DNA of 64,000 nt from Sphingomonas sp. S2-65 (GCF_021513175.1 NZ_CP090953.1:2662501-2726500); one strand, 5' to 3'. Positions 7,366-19,858 are shown, counted from the stretch's first letter. Numbers and translations are program-made. Notes: generated by a model from the sequence alone, not told the origin.

Positions 7366-9210
7366 GTGTTGCTGAACAGACTACCGATTTCCCGCAAGCT
7401 GGCGGGATCGTTCGCCGCGATCATCGTGATCTTCGCCGTGGTCGGCGGATTGGTGTTCGCCAACCTGGCGAGCCTGACCGACGCCGCCAAGAGCAAGGAG
7501 CGCTCGCTGCGCGCCTTGCAGTTGAGCGAGACGATGATGTCGCAGGTGCTGGAGCAGCAGAACGCGGCGCGCGCTTTTGCCATCCTGGGCAAGCCGGAGT
7601 TCCTGAAGACCTATCAGGAGAATGGCGACAAGTTCTTCGAATCGATCCGGGCGTTCAAGGAAGTGTCCAAGTCCGACGAGCAGCAGGCACGCGCCGATCA
7701 GCTGGCCGGGCATGTCCGCACGCTGCGCGGCAAGCTGGACGAGATCATCGATCTGGCGCGCGATCCGGGGACGCGGGCCGCGGCGCAGCAGCGGACCGGC
7801 GTGAAGATGCTGGGCGATATCCGCGCGACGCTGAAGGCGCTGGCCGAGGTCCAGGAGAAGCGCGTCGAGGAAAACATAGCGGTCGAAGAAGCCGCGGCGA
7901 GCGCATCGCAGCGGGCGATCGGCATCGGCGGCGTGCTGTCGGTCGGGCTGGCGCTGTTCCTGGCCTGGTTCCTGTCGCGCAACGTCGCCAAGCCGATCAG
8001 CGAACTGACCGGCGTGATGAAGGCGTTGGCGAGCGGCGACAACGCCGTGCAGGTGAACGGCGGCACGCGCGGCGACGAGCTTGGCGGAATGGCGAGCGCG
8101 GTGCTGGTGTTCCGCGATGCCGCGATCGAGAAGCAGAAGTCCGACGCCGCCAAGGCCGAGGCCGATGCCGAGCAGCGGCGGGTGGTCGCGACGCTGGAAG
8201 CCAATCTGAGCAAGCTGGCGGCGGGCGACCTGCGCGCGAACATCACCGAGAGCTTTTCGGCGAGCTATGAGTCGGTGAAGACCAACTTCAACGAAGCGAT
8301 GACCAGCCTGCGCAGCCTGATCGGATCGGTAAGCGAGAGCGCGGCGGCGATCCGCACCGGCTCGGGCGAGATCGCTCAGGCGTCGGAAGATTTGGCGCGC
8401 CGCACCGAAGCCAATGCCGCGAGCCTGGAGGAGACTTCGGCAGCGGTGACGCAGATGGACGGGCGCCTGAAGGCGACGGCGCAGGCCGCGACCCGCACGG
8501 TGGAGCGTGCCGATGGCGCGATCTCGACGGTGCAGGGCGGGCGCGGCATCGCCGACGAAGCGGTGCAGGCCATGGCGCGCGTCGCCGACGGTGCCAAGGG
8601 GATCGACAGCGTGATCGAGGGTCTCGACAAGATCGCCTTCCAGACGCGGGTGCTCGCGATGAACGCGGCGGTGGAAGCCGGGCGTGCCGGCGAGGCCGGG
8701 CGCGGCTTCGCGGTGGTCGCCGACCTGGTGTCGGCACTCGCGATGCGCTCGGAAGAGGAAGCCGCGCGTGCCCGCGACCAGCTGACCGCGACCCAGACCG
8801 ACATCGTCTCGGCGGTGGAGATGGTCCAGAAGGTCGATGGCGCACTGGCCAACATCTCCGGCGATGTCGCCGAGGTCCACAGCCTGCTGGCGCAAATGGC
8901 GACCGACAACCAGGCGCAGTCGACGGCGATCAGCCAGATCAGCGTGGCGATCGGGACGATGGACCAGTCGACCCAGCAGAACGCGGCGATGGTCGAGCAG
9001 ACCTCGGCCGCCGCGCGCAACCTGTCGAGCGAAGTGTCGGCGCTGGCCGAACAGGCGGGCAAGTTCGAGACCGGCGGCGCCGCCGCGCCGAAGTCGTTCA
9101 AGCCGGTCGCACCCAAAGCCAGGGCGATGGCGGGCGGCTATGTCTCGCCGGTGAAGCCGCTGCCGGTGTCGATCACGCCGCGGGGCGAGGATGACTGGGC
9201 GAGCTTCTAA
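7366..9210 (+). CDS. methyl-accepting chemotaxis protein
   Basis: 614 aa from the GTG at 7366, chosen because AAGGAG lies four bases upstream; an ATG at 7327 would add 13 residues. TM1 is about residues 12-35, then a helical periplasmic domain (about 36-180), TM2 (about 186-205), HAMP, and a long helical signalling domain. The hairpin tip is recognisable around IAFQTRVLAMNAAVEAGRAG and AGRGFAVVADLVSALA. The protein ends in DWASF, which fits the xWxxF pattern of C-terminal pentapeptides that tether CheR methyltransferase. The ligand is unknown. No cheA/cheW genes are in the window. Confidence 0.9.
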   Translation: MLLNRLPISRKLAGSFAAIIVIFAVVGGLVFANLASLTDAAKSKERSLRALQLSETMMSQVLEQQNAARAFAILGKPEFLKTYQENGDKFFESIRAFKEVSKSDEQQARADQLAGHVRTLRGKLDEIIDLARDPGTRAAAQQRTGVKMLGDIRATLKALAEVQEKRVEENIAVEEAAASASQRAIGIGGVLSVGLALFLAWFLSRNVAKPISELTGVMKALASGDNAVQVNGGTRGDELGGMASAVLVFRDAAIEKQKSDAAKAEADAEQRRVVATLEANLSKLAAGDLRANITESFSASYESVKTNFNEAMTSLRSLIGSVSESAAAIRTGSGEIAQASEDLARRTEANAASLEETSAAVTQMDGRLKATAQAATRTVERADGAISTVQGGRGIADEAVQAMARVADGAKGIDSVIEGLDKIAFQTRVLAMNAAVEAGRAGEAGRGFAVVADLVSALAMRSEEEAARARDQLTATQTDIVSAVEMVQKVDGALANISGDVAEVHSLLAQMATDNQAQSTAISQISVAIGTMDQSTQQNAAMVEQTSAAARNLSSEVSALAEQAGKFETGGAAAPKSFKPVAPKARAMAGGYVSPVKPLPVSITPRGEDDWASF

Positions 9211-9217
9211 GCCTCGC

Positions 9218-11734
9218 TCATAACGGTGACGAGACGGCGGCGCCTGGGTTTGGCGCCGCCGTCTTGCCGTGCCCGCCGAGGAACCGGCTGTATGCCCAGC
9301 CGATGCCGATCAGCGCGATGCCGAGTGCCAGGAAAGACAGGATGCGCAACAGGCCATCCAGCGCGGCCGCGTCGATCAGGAAGACCTTGAACGTGACCAC
9401 GGTCAGCAGGACCAGGCCGGCGATCCGCAGGTCGCGCGCGCCGCTCGAGATCCCGCGCCACAGCCAGAACAACGCGGCGCCGAGCAGTATCGCCGAATAA
9501 CCGCCATTTTCCGCGGTGGAGACCGAGCCGGTCATGAGGCTGCCATGCGCGGCCTGCCGGACCGCGGCCAGCAGCGCGACGAGCGTGGCCAGCGCGGCGC
9601 CGGTGCGGATCGGGCGCGTCGGCGCCAGCGTCCATGCCCAGGCCGCGACCGCCGCGGCGTGCAGCACGGCGGCATTGAGCAGCGGAATGCCGCCGACCTG
9701 TTGCGGCACGAGGACCGGCGACAGCAGCAGCAGATCGAACCAGACGAAACGGGCAAGACCGAGGGTGAGCAGCACGCCGCCCAGGCTGGGGAAGAGCGCG
9801 CGGCGCAGAAGGACCCAGCCCGCGGCTAGGCAAGCCTGGGTGAGCAGGGCGCGTTCGATGAAGCCGACGTCGGTGAAGCGATCGATCGTGGCGATGGCGA
9901 GGGGCTGCTTGGCGACCGCGTAGAGCAGCATCACGGCGACGGCGATGGCGACGCTGCCGATCAGGCGTCGGGCACGGCCGAGCATGCGCGGGTCGAGCAA
10001 GCTGGCAACCAGCGCGGCGGTAGGGAGAGCCAGCTCGCGCAAGAGCAGGCCGGGCAGCGGCAGGCGCAGATAGGGCAGGCGGTCGCCCATCGCCGATGCC
10101 GTGACCAGCTCGGTTAGGGCGAGCAGCGGCAGCGCGGCGGCGAGCAGCGCGGCGACATAGGGGAGCGCGGGCAGCGGGAACAGCGCGCGGGCTCCGGTGA
10201 TGCGGGCCCATTGGGCGAGGCCGAGAATGGCGAGCGCCAGCGGAACCGAGAGCCAGGCGTCGGGCAGGAACTGGGCGGTGCCGAGGACGGCGAGGAGCGC
10301 AGTGGCGAGGCTGGCGAGGACGAGTGCGGGCTCGTCGGCGGCGGTGCGGCGGCGCCAGACGAGGTGCGCGCAAGCTGCGGCGGCGAGCAGTTCGAAAACG
10401 CCCCAGACCGGGGCCGAGAGCAGCGACGGCGCAAGGGCGTGGGCGACCAGCAGGGGCCCCGCGGTGCCGCCGAGTGCGAGCTCGGCCCAGCGCGGGCTGC
10501 GGTTGGCGAGCAGATGCCCGGGCACCGCGAAGAGCAGGGTGGCGACGGCCGCGGCGAGCGGCGTGGCGCTGTGTTCGGGCTGGAGCAGCGCGATCGCCTC
10601 GAGCACGAGCAGGAAGCCGAGCGCGGCCAGCGCGCCGGGAAGATAGAGTGACTCGCGCCAGGAAAGGAACAGCGCAGCGGCGGCGAGGACCAGGTAGAAG
10701 CTCCAGGCGAGCGCGCCGAACTCGAGCGAGGGTGCGAGCGCCACCAGCTGGACGAACCCGGCGACGAGCGGCGCCAGGCGCAGCCACGGATTGCGGGTGC
10801 CGGTGGCGGGCAGCGCGATGCTGGCGCAGGCGGCGAGCAGCATGGTGAAGGCGCCGACCGCGGACAGCGCCTCCGGGCGATCCTGCAGTGCGGCGATGAG
10901 GAAGTTGATCCAGCCGAACCCCGCCACCGCCGCGGCGAGCGCCAGCCAGCCCCAGCCGCGCCGGATGGCGAGGCCGAACAGGGCGGCGATGAACAGCGCG
11001 AGATAGACGAGCAGCGGCCCGATCCCGGCGGCGTCGAAGCCGGCGAGCAGTGGCGCGACGAAGCCGCCGACCAGCGCCATCGCCGCGGTCGGCGGGCCAT
11101 GGCGCAGCGCCAGGGCCATGGCGGCGCCGGTGACCAGGACGACGAGGGCGAAGGCGGAAAGCGGGCTCAGCAGATGGTATAGTGCGGCCGCCATGTAGAG
11201 CGTGCCGTAGAGGCTGGCGATGCCGGCACCGGCCAGCGCCTGGGCTACGCGGGGATCGTCGCGGGTCGCAGACAGGTTGCGCGCGGCTTCGCTCCCGGCG
11301 ATCAGCACGAGGCCGAACAGCGCGGCGAGCACCGTGCGGGTGCCAGGGCCGAGCAGGCCGCTCTCAATCGAATAGCGAACGAGGAAGAAGCCGGAGAGCA
11401 CCAGCGCGGCGCCGCCGATCCAGATCGGCAGCCGGCCCCCGATCAGCGATTCCAGAGTAAGACGGGGTTCGGACGGATACGCGTGTTCGGGAGCCGGCGC
11501 GGATACGGGCTCAGGCGCAGGCGCCAGCACCGGCCTGACGGCGGCGGGGGGCGCCGCGCTGAGGGGCGTGGCGCGGCGTTCCACTGCGGCCACCGGCGCG
11601 CGGTCCTGCTGTTCGAGGTCGGCGAGACGGGACTCGACGCGGGTCAGCGCCTGTTCCACAATCCGAAGCCTTCGCAGGACCGAGATAACGGCCGCGACGG
11701 CGCCCAGGGCGATCAGGAGCGTGAGAGCGTTCAC
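9218..11734 (-). CDS. DUF2339 polytopic membrane protein
   Basis: 838 aa. An N-terminal membrane anchor (TLLIALGAVAAVISVLRRL) is followed by a coiled-coil segment (VEQALTRVESRLADLEQQ) and a Pro/Ala-rich linker to about residue 95. The rest contains some 20 or more closely spaced hydrophobic helices. The segment LTLESLIGGRLPIWIGGAAL just before the membrane array is typical of DUF2339. Function unknown. It ends eight bases from the convergent MCP gene. Confidence 0.8.
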   Translation of the reverse strand: MNALTLLIALGAVAAVISVLRRLRIVEQALTRVESRLADLEQQDRAPVAAVERRATPLSAAPPAAVRPVLAPAPEPVSAPAPEHAYPSEPRLTLESLIGGRLPIWIGGAALVLSGFFLVRYSIESGLLGPGTRTVLAALFGLVLIAGSEAARNLSATRDDPRVAQALAGAGIASLYGTLYMAAALYHLLSPLSAFALVVLVTGAAMALALRHGPPTAAMALVGGFVAPLLAGFDAAGIGPLLVYLALFIAALFGLAIRRGWGWLALAAAVAGFGWINFLIAALQDRPEALSAVGAFTMLLAACASIALPATGTRNPWLRLAPLVAGFVQLVALAPSLEFGALAWSFYLVLAAAALFLSWRESLYLPGALAALGFLLVLEAIALLQPEHSATPLAAAVATLLFAVPGHLLANRSPRWAELALGGTAGPLLVAHALAPSLLSAPVWGVFELLAAAACAHLVWRRRTAADEPALVLASLATALLAVLGTAQFLPDAWLSVPLALAILGLAQWARITGARALFPLPALPYVAALLAAALPLLALTELVTASAMGDRLPYLRLPLPGLLLRELALPTAALVASLLDPRMLGRARRLIGSVAIAVAVMLLYAVAKQPLAIATIDRFTDVGFIERALLTQACLAAGWVLLRRALFPSLGGVLLTLGLARFVWFDLLLLSPVLVPQQVGGIPLLNAAVLHAAAVAAWAWTLAPTRPIRTGAALATLVALLAAVRQAAHGSLMTGSVSTAENGGYSAILLGAALFWLWRGISSGARDLRIAGLVLLTVVTFKVFLIDAAALDGLLRILSFLALGIALIGIGWAYSRFLGGHGKTAAPNPGAAVSSPL
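9233..9263. terminator. hairpin after MCP gene, inside the end of the convergent DUF2339 gene
   Basis: A perfect 12-base stem GACGGCGGCGCC/GGCGCCGCCGTC with a seven-base loop, starting 23 bases after the MCP stop. It lies in the last codons of the opposite-strand DUF2339 gene, so any terminator role for the chemoreceptor is embedded in coding sequence. The T-run is short (CTT), so the call is tentative. Confidence 0.4.
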
Positions 11735-11837
11735 CGAAACCGTCTTGGCACAGCCGGATGCCCCTGTCGCGGGGGATGGTTTCGAGGCCGGCTCGGTAAG
11801 GGCGTCGCGTCGGTCATGCTTGCGAGAGGAATGCGTG

Positions 11838-12518
11838 ATGATCGTATTTGGTTCGACGCTGTCGCCCTATGTGCGCAAGGTAATGGTGTTCGGGGCCGAA
11901 AAAGGCCTGACGCTGCAGCTGAAGTCCGCGGGGCTGGGGCGCGGCGGCGAGGACTTCGCGGCCGCCAGCCCGTTCGGCAAGATACCCGGCTTCCAGGATG
12001 GCGACTTCCGTATCGCCGACTCCACCGCGATCGTGACCTATCTCGAGGCGAAATATCCCGAGCCGCCGTTGATCCCGGCTTCGCCCGAGGATCGTGCTCG
12101 GACGATCTGGTTCGACGAGTTCGCCGACACGCTGATGATGGCCGCGGGCAGCGCCATCTTCGGTCAGCGTTTCGTGCGGCCGCGGGTCCTGAAGCAGGGG
12201 TGCGACCATGACATCGCCGATCGTGCCGAACGCGAGCTGCTGCCGCCGCTATTCGCGTATCTGGAGCGGACGATCCCGAACAGCGGCTATCTCGTCGCCG
12301 ACCGGCTGACGCTGGCGGACATCGCGGTGGCCAGCCCGCTCGCGACGCTTGGCTGCGTCGGGGTACGGGCTGGCGAGGACCCATATCCCCGGACCGCCGC
12401 GTGGCTGAAGGCGATCCTGGCGCGACCGAGCTTCGCGACGATCCTCGCGCAGGACGAGGCGCTGGTAGCGGCGCTGGGCGGGCCGGTGGGGGGAGCGCGC
12501 TCGACCCCTAGCGAGTAG
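11838..12518 (+). CDS. glutathione S-transferase family protein
   Basis: 226 aa. The thioredoxin-like N-terminal domain (1-78) begins MIVFGSTLSPYVRKVMVF, with Ser in the usual catalytic position, and contains FGKIPGFQDGDFRIADSTAI, the cis-Pro and glutathione-contact Asp-Ser pair. The C-terminal helical domain contains VADRLTLADIAVAS, the conserved N-capping box of GSTs. The ATG at 11838 has AGAGGA at good spacing; upstream in-frame readings are antisense to DUF2339. Substrate unknown. Confidence 0.85.
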   Translation: MIVFGSTLSPYVRKVMVFGAEKGLTLQLKSAGLGRGGEDFAAASPFGKIPGFQDGDFRIADSTAIVTYLEAKYPEPPLIPASPEDRARTIWFDEFADTLMMAAGSAIFGQRFVRPRVLKQGCDHDIADRAERELLPPLFAYLERTIPNSGYLVADRLTLADIAVASPLATLGCVGVRAGEDPYPRTAAWLKAILARPSFATILAQDEALVAALGGPVGGARSTPSE

Positions 12519-12550
12519 CCAAGCGGAGCCCGGTCGCCTACATCGCGGGC

Positions 12551-13495
12551 ATGCAGCTCTCGTTCCTCAAATGTCATGGCTCCGGCAACGATTTTCCGCT
12601 GATCGACGCGCGAGCGCTGGCGCTGAGCGATGCCGAATGGGCCGGGACCGCCCGGGCGCTGGCGGACCGGGCGGGCCCGGTCGGAGGCGACGGGTTGCTG
12701 CTGCTGACCGCGGGCGACGGCGAGTGCGCGTTCGGGATGCGGATGTTCAACGCGGACGGCTCGGAGGCCGAGACCTGCCTCAACGGGCTGCGCTGCGTGG
12801 CGCGGGCCGGGTTCGAGGCGCTGGGCGTCGACCGCGCGACCGTGCGACTCAAGACCAGCCGCGCCGAGGTCGCGCGTGACGCCGAGCTGGCGCCGGGGGT
12901 GGTCACGGTGCGAACGGTGGTGGGGCCGAATTCGGTCGCGGCGGGCGATGTCGGGCTGAAGATCGGCGCGGCGCAGGTGATCGAGGCGGCGGTGCCCGGG
13001 TTGCCTAGCGCGCGCGCCTTCACCGCGGTGGCGATGCCCAATCCGCATCTGGTGACCTTTGTCGATCACGTCGACGAGGCCGAGCTGGTGGCGCTGGGCA
13101 GCTGGTGCGAGGCGGGACCGGCGCTGATCCCGGCGCGGGCGAACGTGTCGTTCGTGGAGGTGCGCGGGCCGGCCGACCTGTTCGTGCGGACCTTCGAGCG
13201 CGGGGTGGGGCTGACCGACAGTTGCGGCAGCGCGATGGCGGCGTCGGTGCTGGCGGCGGGGCTCACCTGCCGGGTGCCGTTCGACACGCAGGTGCGCGTG
13301 TTCAACAAGGGCGGCATGGTCCGGGGGCAGGCGCATGCGGATCGCGTCGTCACCATCTCCGGCAACGCCAGCTTCCTGTATGACGCGCGTGTCGAGGTGG
13401 ATGTCGCGGCGGCGCGGGCGGTGGTGCCGGTGATACAGGCGCGGCGCGACGACGAAGCGGCGGCGTGGAGCGCCGCGCTGGCGGCGCTGGTCTGA
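12551..13495 (+). CDS. DapF-like epimerase (divergent diaminopimelate epimerase)
   Basis: 314 aa with the two-lobed DapF pattern. The start FLKCHGSGNDF is the usual HGxGNDF region, and both catalytic cysteines are present: C76 in NADGSEAETCLNGLRC and C225 in LTDSCGSAM. The first motif reads C-L-N-G where the family signature has C-G-N-G, and the second reads SCGSAM instead of the common ACGTGA. Together with the long insertions, this suggests a divergent homologue, perhaps a second copy acting on a different amino acid. The DAP route to lysine and peptidoglycan is therefore likely but not certain. The genome probably has a canonical dapF elsewhere; that is inference. Confidence 0.7.
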   Translation: MQLSFLKCHGSGNDFPLIDARALALSDAEWAGTARALADRAGPVGGDGLLLLTAGDGECAFGMRMFNADGSEAETCLNGLRCVARAGFEALGVDRATVRLKTSRAEVARDAELAPGVVTVRTVVGPNSVAAGDVGLKIGAAQVIEAAVPGLPSARAFTAVAMPNPHLVTFVDHVDEAELVALGSWCEAGPALIPARANVSFVEVRGPADLFVRTFERGVGLTDSCGSAMAASVLAAGLTCRVPFDTQVRVFNKGGMVRGQAHADRVVTISGNASFLYDARVEVDVAAARAVVPVIQARRDDEAAAWSAALAALV

Positions 13496-13519
13496 GGCCT
13501 TGGGTGCCGGTGGGTGGCC

Positions 13520-14278
13520 TCAGCCGCCCAGCTTGGTGAGGACGAAGGCGGCGAGGAAGCCCAAGACCGCGATCAGCCCGGAATAGTCGTGGCTCGCTTC
13601 GGTCGCTTCGGGGATCATCGTGTCGACGAGCATCGCGAGGATCGCGCCGGCGGCAACCGCGGTGACCGCCGCGAGCACGTCCGGCGAGACGCCGGCGAGC
13701 ATCGAATAGCCGAACAGCGACGCGAGACCCGAGGCGAGCGCGATGCCGCCCCAAACCCCGAACACATAGCCCGCCGACCGCCCGGCGCGCTTCATGCCGG
13801 CGGCGCTCGACAGGCCTTCGGGAACGTTCGACAGGAAGACCGCGGCGACGGTGACCAGGCTGACGCCCTTGCCGCCGAGCAGGCTGGTGCCGATCACCAC
13901 CGATTCGGGTATGCCGTCGAGCAGCGCGCCGACCGCCAGGGCGAGGCCGGAGCCCTGATCGGCGTTCTGCTGGGTGGCGCCGGGGTTGGTGCCCGAGCGC
14001 TTGCGGTGGCGCGCACCCTGGCGGGAGAGCAGGACATTGGCGAACGTGTAGACCGCCGCGCCGGCGAGGAAGCCAAGCGCCGTGGAGTCGAAGCCGCCAC
14101 GGGCATAGGCTTCATCCATCAGATCGAACGCGACGGCCGATATCAGCACGCCCGCGCCGATCGCCATGACCGCGGCAATCAGCCGCTGCGGCAGCGCCAC
14201 CAACCAGGCGATACCGGCCCCGACGACGAGCGCAGAGCCGCCCACCAATCCCCATAACCCTGCTGTGAGTGCGCCCGA
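13520..14278 (-). CDS. ZIP-family metal transporter
   Basis: 252 aa from the GTG at 14278 (AGGAAG upstream); a TTG start at 14314 would add 12 residues. About eight hydrophobic helices with a short polar loop (RHRKRSGTNPG) between the third and fourth. The metal-site helices read GALLDGIPESVVIG and SNVPEGLSSAAG, matching ZIP TM4/TM5 except that a usual His is Asp or Asn in each. Zinc or another divalent cation is the likely substrate. Convergent with the dapF-like gene, with an 8-base dyad (CTGAGGCC/GGCCTCAG) in between. Confidence 0.75.
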   Translation of the reverse strand, partial: SGALTAGLWGLVGGSALVVGAGIAWLVALPQRLIAAVMAIGAGVLISAVAFDLMDEAYARGGFDSTALGFLAGAAVYTFANVLLSRQGARHRKRSGTNPGATQQNADQGSGLALAVGALLDGIPESVVIGTSLLGGKGVSLVTVAAVFLSNVPEGLSSAAGMKRAGRSAGYVFGVWGGIALASGLASLFGYSMLAGVSPDVLAAVTAVAAGAILAMLVDTMIPEATEASHDYSGLIAVLGFLAAFVLTKLGG

Positions 14279-14357
14279 CACTTGCTGTTCTTCCTGCCGC
14301 GAAAGGCGGAGCAACGCCGGACCGCGGGCGGCGATCCCCGCGCCGCGGCGTTCGCGG

Positions 14358-15242
14358 CTATTTCTCGCCGGCTGCGGTTAGCAGGTGTTCGACTTCCTTG
14401 CGGATCGTGTTGCGCTGATAGCCGGCATAGACCGCCCGGTCGCCGCGGTAGAGGCCACGCAGGAACCCGATATCCCAGCGGGTCAACGTGGCGGGGATAC
14501 GGCCGGGCCGCGCGGGATCGAACATGGTGAGGATCGTCGGTGCTGCCGTTCCTTCGAGACGCGCGGGATCGGCATCCGCATAGGCGCGCATCGCGGCATA
14601 GTCGGCAAGTTGCACCGTCGTCAGCCCGTTCACCGCGCCGCTCTCGATCACGACCACCGCGGCGGAAAAGGGCAGTCGTACCGATGGAGCGAGGCGCGTG
14701 GCCTGGAACGGGTTGGTGACCACGGCGCCGTTTACTGGATCGGAGGCGACGCCCGCATCGCTCAGCGGAACGCCCGGCAACTGCCAGGCAACCGCCGGGC
14801 CGGGCGTATCCAGAAGGCGGCGGACTTCGGACTTGGGGACGCCGGCGAAGTAATTGGGGTATTTCTTGCGAAGCGCCTGGAGGAAGGCGTTCTTGTCGGG
14901 CGTCAGCACCACCACGACGTTGGCGCGGCACCTGGCACTTGCCAGCGGTATGTCTGCGGCCTCCGCCACGCGGCGCAGCCGCCTTACGATCTGATCGCGT
15001 GGAACCTGCCTCAGGCCGATGGACGCCGGGCAGACGCCGTCTTCGAACCGGCTGAGTACCCGGACCCCAGGCCTTGCGGTCAATGCGCCGACAAAGTCGC
15101 GGATGTCCTTGTCGAGGTTCTTCCTGCCCTCGATGATAACCTGGGGGGTGCCGGAAGGGAGCGGCTGGTCCTGGGCCAGGGCGCTCGGCGCCAGGAACAG
15201 TGCGGCACCGAAGATCGAAAGGGGAAGCGCCGTGTTGAGCAT
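14358..15242 (-). CDS. secreted hypothetical protein
   Basis: 294 aa with a clear signal peptide ([23 protein letters not shown], cleavage before QDQ). The mature part has paired cysteines around residues 70 and 103 and alternates predicted strands and helices ([20 protein letters not shown]). No catalytic motif is recognised. I recall similar proteins as conserved hypotheticals in sphingomonads. It lies just upstream of, and in the same direction as, nothing obviously related. Confidence 0.65.
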   Translation of the reverse strand: MLNTALPLSIFGAALFLAPSALAQDQPLPSGTPQVIIEGRKNLDKDIRDFVGALTARPGVRVLSRFEDGVCPASIGLRQVPRDQIVRRLRRVAEAADIPLASARCRANVVVVLTPDKNAFLQALRKKYPNYFAGVPKSEVRRLLDTPGPAVAWQLPGVPLSDAGVASDPVNGAVVTNPFQATRLAPSVRLPFSAAVVVIESGAVNGLTTVQLADYAAMRAYADADPARLEGTAAPTILTMFDPARPGRIPATLTRWDIGFLRGLYRGDRAVYAGYQRNTIRKEVEHLLTAAGEK

Positions 15243-15307
15243 CGCCTGACTCCTGATCGTCCTGGCCGAGCGTATAACAGAGGCCGGCGCGGTGCCAGTG
15301 GCGTTGC

Positions 15308-15676
15308 TCAGCCCTTTGCGAGCATCTCGTTGACGCGGAAGACGAGTTCGTCGGGATCAAAGGGCTTCTTCATATACTCGTTGGCGCCGGCGAAACGGGC
15401 CAGTTCCTCGTCGCGGCTGCTGCGGCGGCCGGTCAGCATCATCACGGGGAGCAAGGCGAAGTCATTGAGCTTGCGCAGTTCCTGGACCAGCAGCACGCCC
15501 GACAGCCCCGGCATGTTGCAATCGAGGATGACGAGATCGGGGCGGCGCGCCTTGATCACCCGAAGCGCCTCCGCGCCGTCGGTGACCAGGCCGGCGCCGT
15601 GGCCGGCGGCGATCAGCGCGTCGCGGGCGATCGAGCCCAATATCTCGTCGTCGTCGGCGATGATGATGCGTGCCAT
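15308..15676 (-). CDS. single-domain response regulator
   Basis: 122 aa consisting only of a receiver domain. The acidic pocket is DDD at 8-10, the phospho-acceptor is D52 (VILDCNMPG), with T82 (MMLTGRR) and K104 (YMKKPF) in the switch positions. With no output domain it probably works through protein contacts. It is divergent from the hybrid kinase that starts 170 bases away, a likely partner. Confidence 0.9.
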   Translation of the reverse strand: MARIIIADDDEILGSIARDALIAAGHGAGLVTDGAEALRVIKARRPDLVILDCNMPGLSGVLLVQELRKLNDFALLPVMMLTGRRSSRDEELARFAGANEYMKKPFDPDELVFRVNEMLAKG

Positions 15677-15845
15677 GCAGTTCGACCCATTTTCTGTTTA
15701 TCGGCAAGCGCCATTTTCCATTCTGAACGCGTGCGCAAGTGCGCAGACGTGGCCGCCGCACGATTTTCGCATGCCCGCGCGCCGAAAAGGCTGCCCGCCC
15801 AGTGAACCTGCTATAACGGGAAGGAATGCGGCGCATGTGAGGGGC

Positions 15846-18405
<2,560 letters not shown>

Positions 18406-18416
<11 letters not shown>

Positions 18417-19116
18417 TCGTGGCCGGGCGGTAGTCGACGAGGTCGGCGAGCTGGCGGGGCTCCGACAGGCAGGCGGTGCCGCCGCGCAGATCGAGCGCGC
18501 CGTCGCGGCGCATCGACTGGAGCGTTCGGTTGATGTGGACGCTGGTGAGGCCGAGCAGGTCGGCCAGGGCCTCCTGGGTCAGCGGCATCGGGAAGCTGTC
18601 GCCCGACGCCAGCCCGGCCATTGCGAGGCGGTCGCGGGTTTCCAGCAGCCAGTCGGCGAGGCGTTCATAGGCGCTCAGGCGGCCGAGCCGGGCGATCTGG
18701 CGGTAGAGATAGACTTCCTCCAGCGCGGCGGCGGCGGCATAGGCCTGGGCAAGGCCGCTGCCTTCGGCGGGAGCGGGGGCCGGCATGACAACACCCTCGG
18801 TCAGCGCGACCACGGTGGTGACCGCCACGGCGTTTTCCCGGAACGCGTGGCCGATCAGGTCGCCGGGCAACAGCATGCTCAGGATCTGCCGGCGGCCATC
18901 GAAGAAGGTGCGGGTGCGGCAGGCCCAGCCGGACAGCAGGATCAGCGGTTCGCCGGCCGGCTTGCCGACGCTCTGGATCTCGCGGTGAGCGGGCGCGCGG
19001 CGCTTTCGCTCGCGATCGGCGAGCGCGTCGCGCTCCCCCTCGGTCAGGCGGGCGAGCGCGGAGAACCGGGTCACCGCGGCGAAGCTGGCGGACTCTGGTT
19101 TGAGGAGGGCGCTCAT
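18406..19116 (-). CDS. Crp/Fnr-family transcription regulator
   Basis: 236 aa. An N-terminal cyclic-nucleotide-binding-type beta roll (about 25-140; [32 protein letters not shown]) and a C-terminal helix-turn-helix ([25 protein letters not shown]). There is no cysteine cluster for an Fe-S centre and the nucleotide-contact Arg/Glu are not obvious, so the effector is unknown. The start at 19116 has a weak ribosome site. It lies 22 bases after the HWE kinase gene, so the two are probably one operon linking a kinase to a regulator. Confidence 0.85.
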
Positions 19117-19138
19117 GGGGTTTTCAACGTGTTGATGC

Positions 19139-19858
19139 TCATTGTGCTTCTCCGTCCGATGCCGTTCCACGCGCAAGCGGCACGCGAATGGAGCATGAAA
19201 TCGTGCCTGGCCCGATCTGGTATCGGGTCTGGGCACCGAGTTGATAGGGCAGCGCCTGTTCGATGAACGTGCGCCCGAAACCGTGCCGCTGCGGGGCCGC
19301 GCCCAGCACCGGCATCCCGCGCTCGTCCCAATCGATGTCGAGGTGATCGCCTTCGATCGTCCAGCCGATGGCGAGCGTGCCGCGCTCGGGCGGCAGCGAC
19401 AATGTCCCGAACTTGATCGAATTGGTGACGAGTTCGTGCAGGGCGAGGCCGATAAGCAGGGCGGTATCCGGCGGCACCCCCACCTCTGGCCCGGCGAAGG
19501 TGACGCGGGGATCGCCGGCGGCCTGCACGCTCTGGAGCTCGTCGTGGATCATGGTTTCGAAATCGACCGTCCGGTGCGTGCCGGTCACGGCGGCGGCCTG
19601 GTAGCGGGCGAGCACGTCGAGCCGGCCCTGGAAATGATTGGCGACATCGTCGAGGTTGCCGCCCGCAGCTACGGTGCGCGCGAAGATCGAGCGCACCACC
19701 GCGAGCATGTTGCGCACCCGGTGCTGGAGTTCGCCGCGCAACAGCATCTCGCGCTCCTGCGCGGCGGCGAGCGCGGCCCGCAGATCGCCGTCGGGCCGCG
19801 TGGCCAGATCGCCTGCGGTCCGTTCCGGGCTCATCGAATCACTGCGATACAGATTCAT
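19139..19858 (-). CDS. HWE-family histidine kinase (soluble, no sensor domain)
   Basis: 239 aa. The phospho-acceptor H46 is in LRGELQHRVRNMLAVV, the HWE/HisKA_2 pattern. The ATPase half shows the N box HELVTNSIKFG and the W-x-E motif DIDWDERG that names the family, and ends with a glycine-rich lid (RHGFGRTFIEQALPYQLGA). It has no PAS or GAF domain, only about 35 variable residues before the dimerisation helix, so the signal must come from a partner. In alphaproteobacteria such kinases often feed the general stress response or light signalling. The start at 19858 has AAGGA upstream. Co-oriented with the Crp-type gene. Confidence 0.85.
   Translation of the reverse strand: MNLYRSDSMSPERTAGDLATRPDGDLRAALAAAQEREMLLRGELQHRVRNMLAVVRSIFARTVAAGGNLDDVANHFQGRLDVLARYQAAAVTGTHRTVDFETMIHDELQSVQAAGDPRVTFAGPEVGVPPDTALLIGLALHELVTNSIKFGTLSLPPERGTLAIGWTIEGDHLDIDWDERGMPVLGAAPQRHGFGRTFIEQALPYQLGAQTRYQIGPGTISCSIRVPLARGTASDGEAQ

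Noticed and set aside
14385..15845. Long N-terminal extension of the hybrid kinase reading frame.
   Set aside because: It is antisense to the secreted protein and receiver genes; the first transmembrane helix follows the GTG at 15846 as expected for a CHASE3 kinase.
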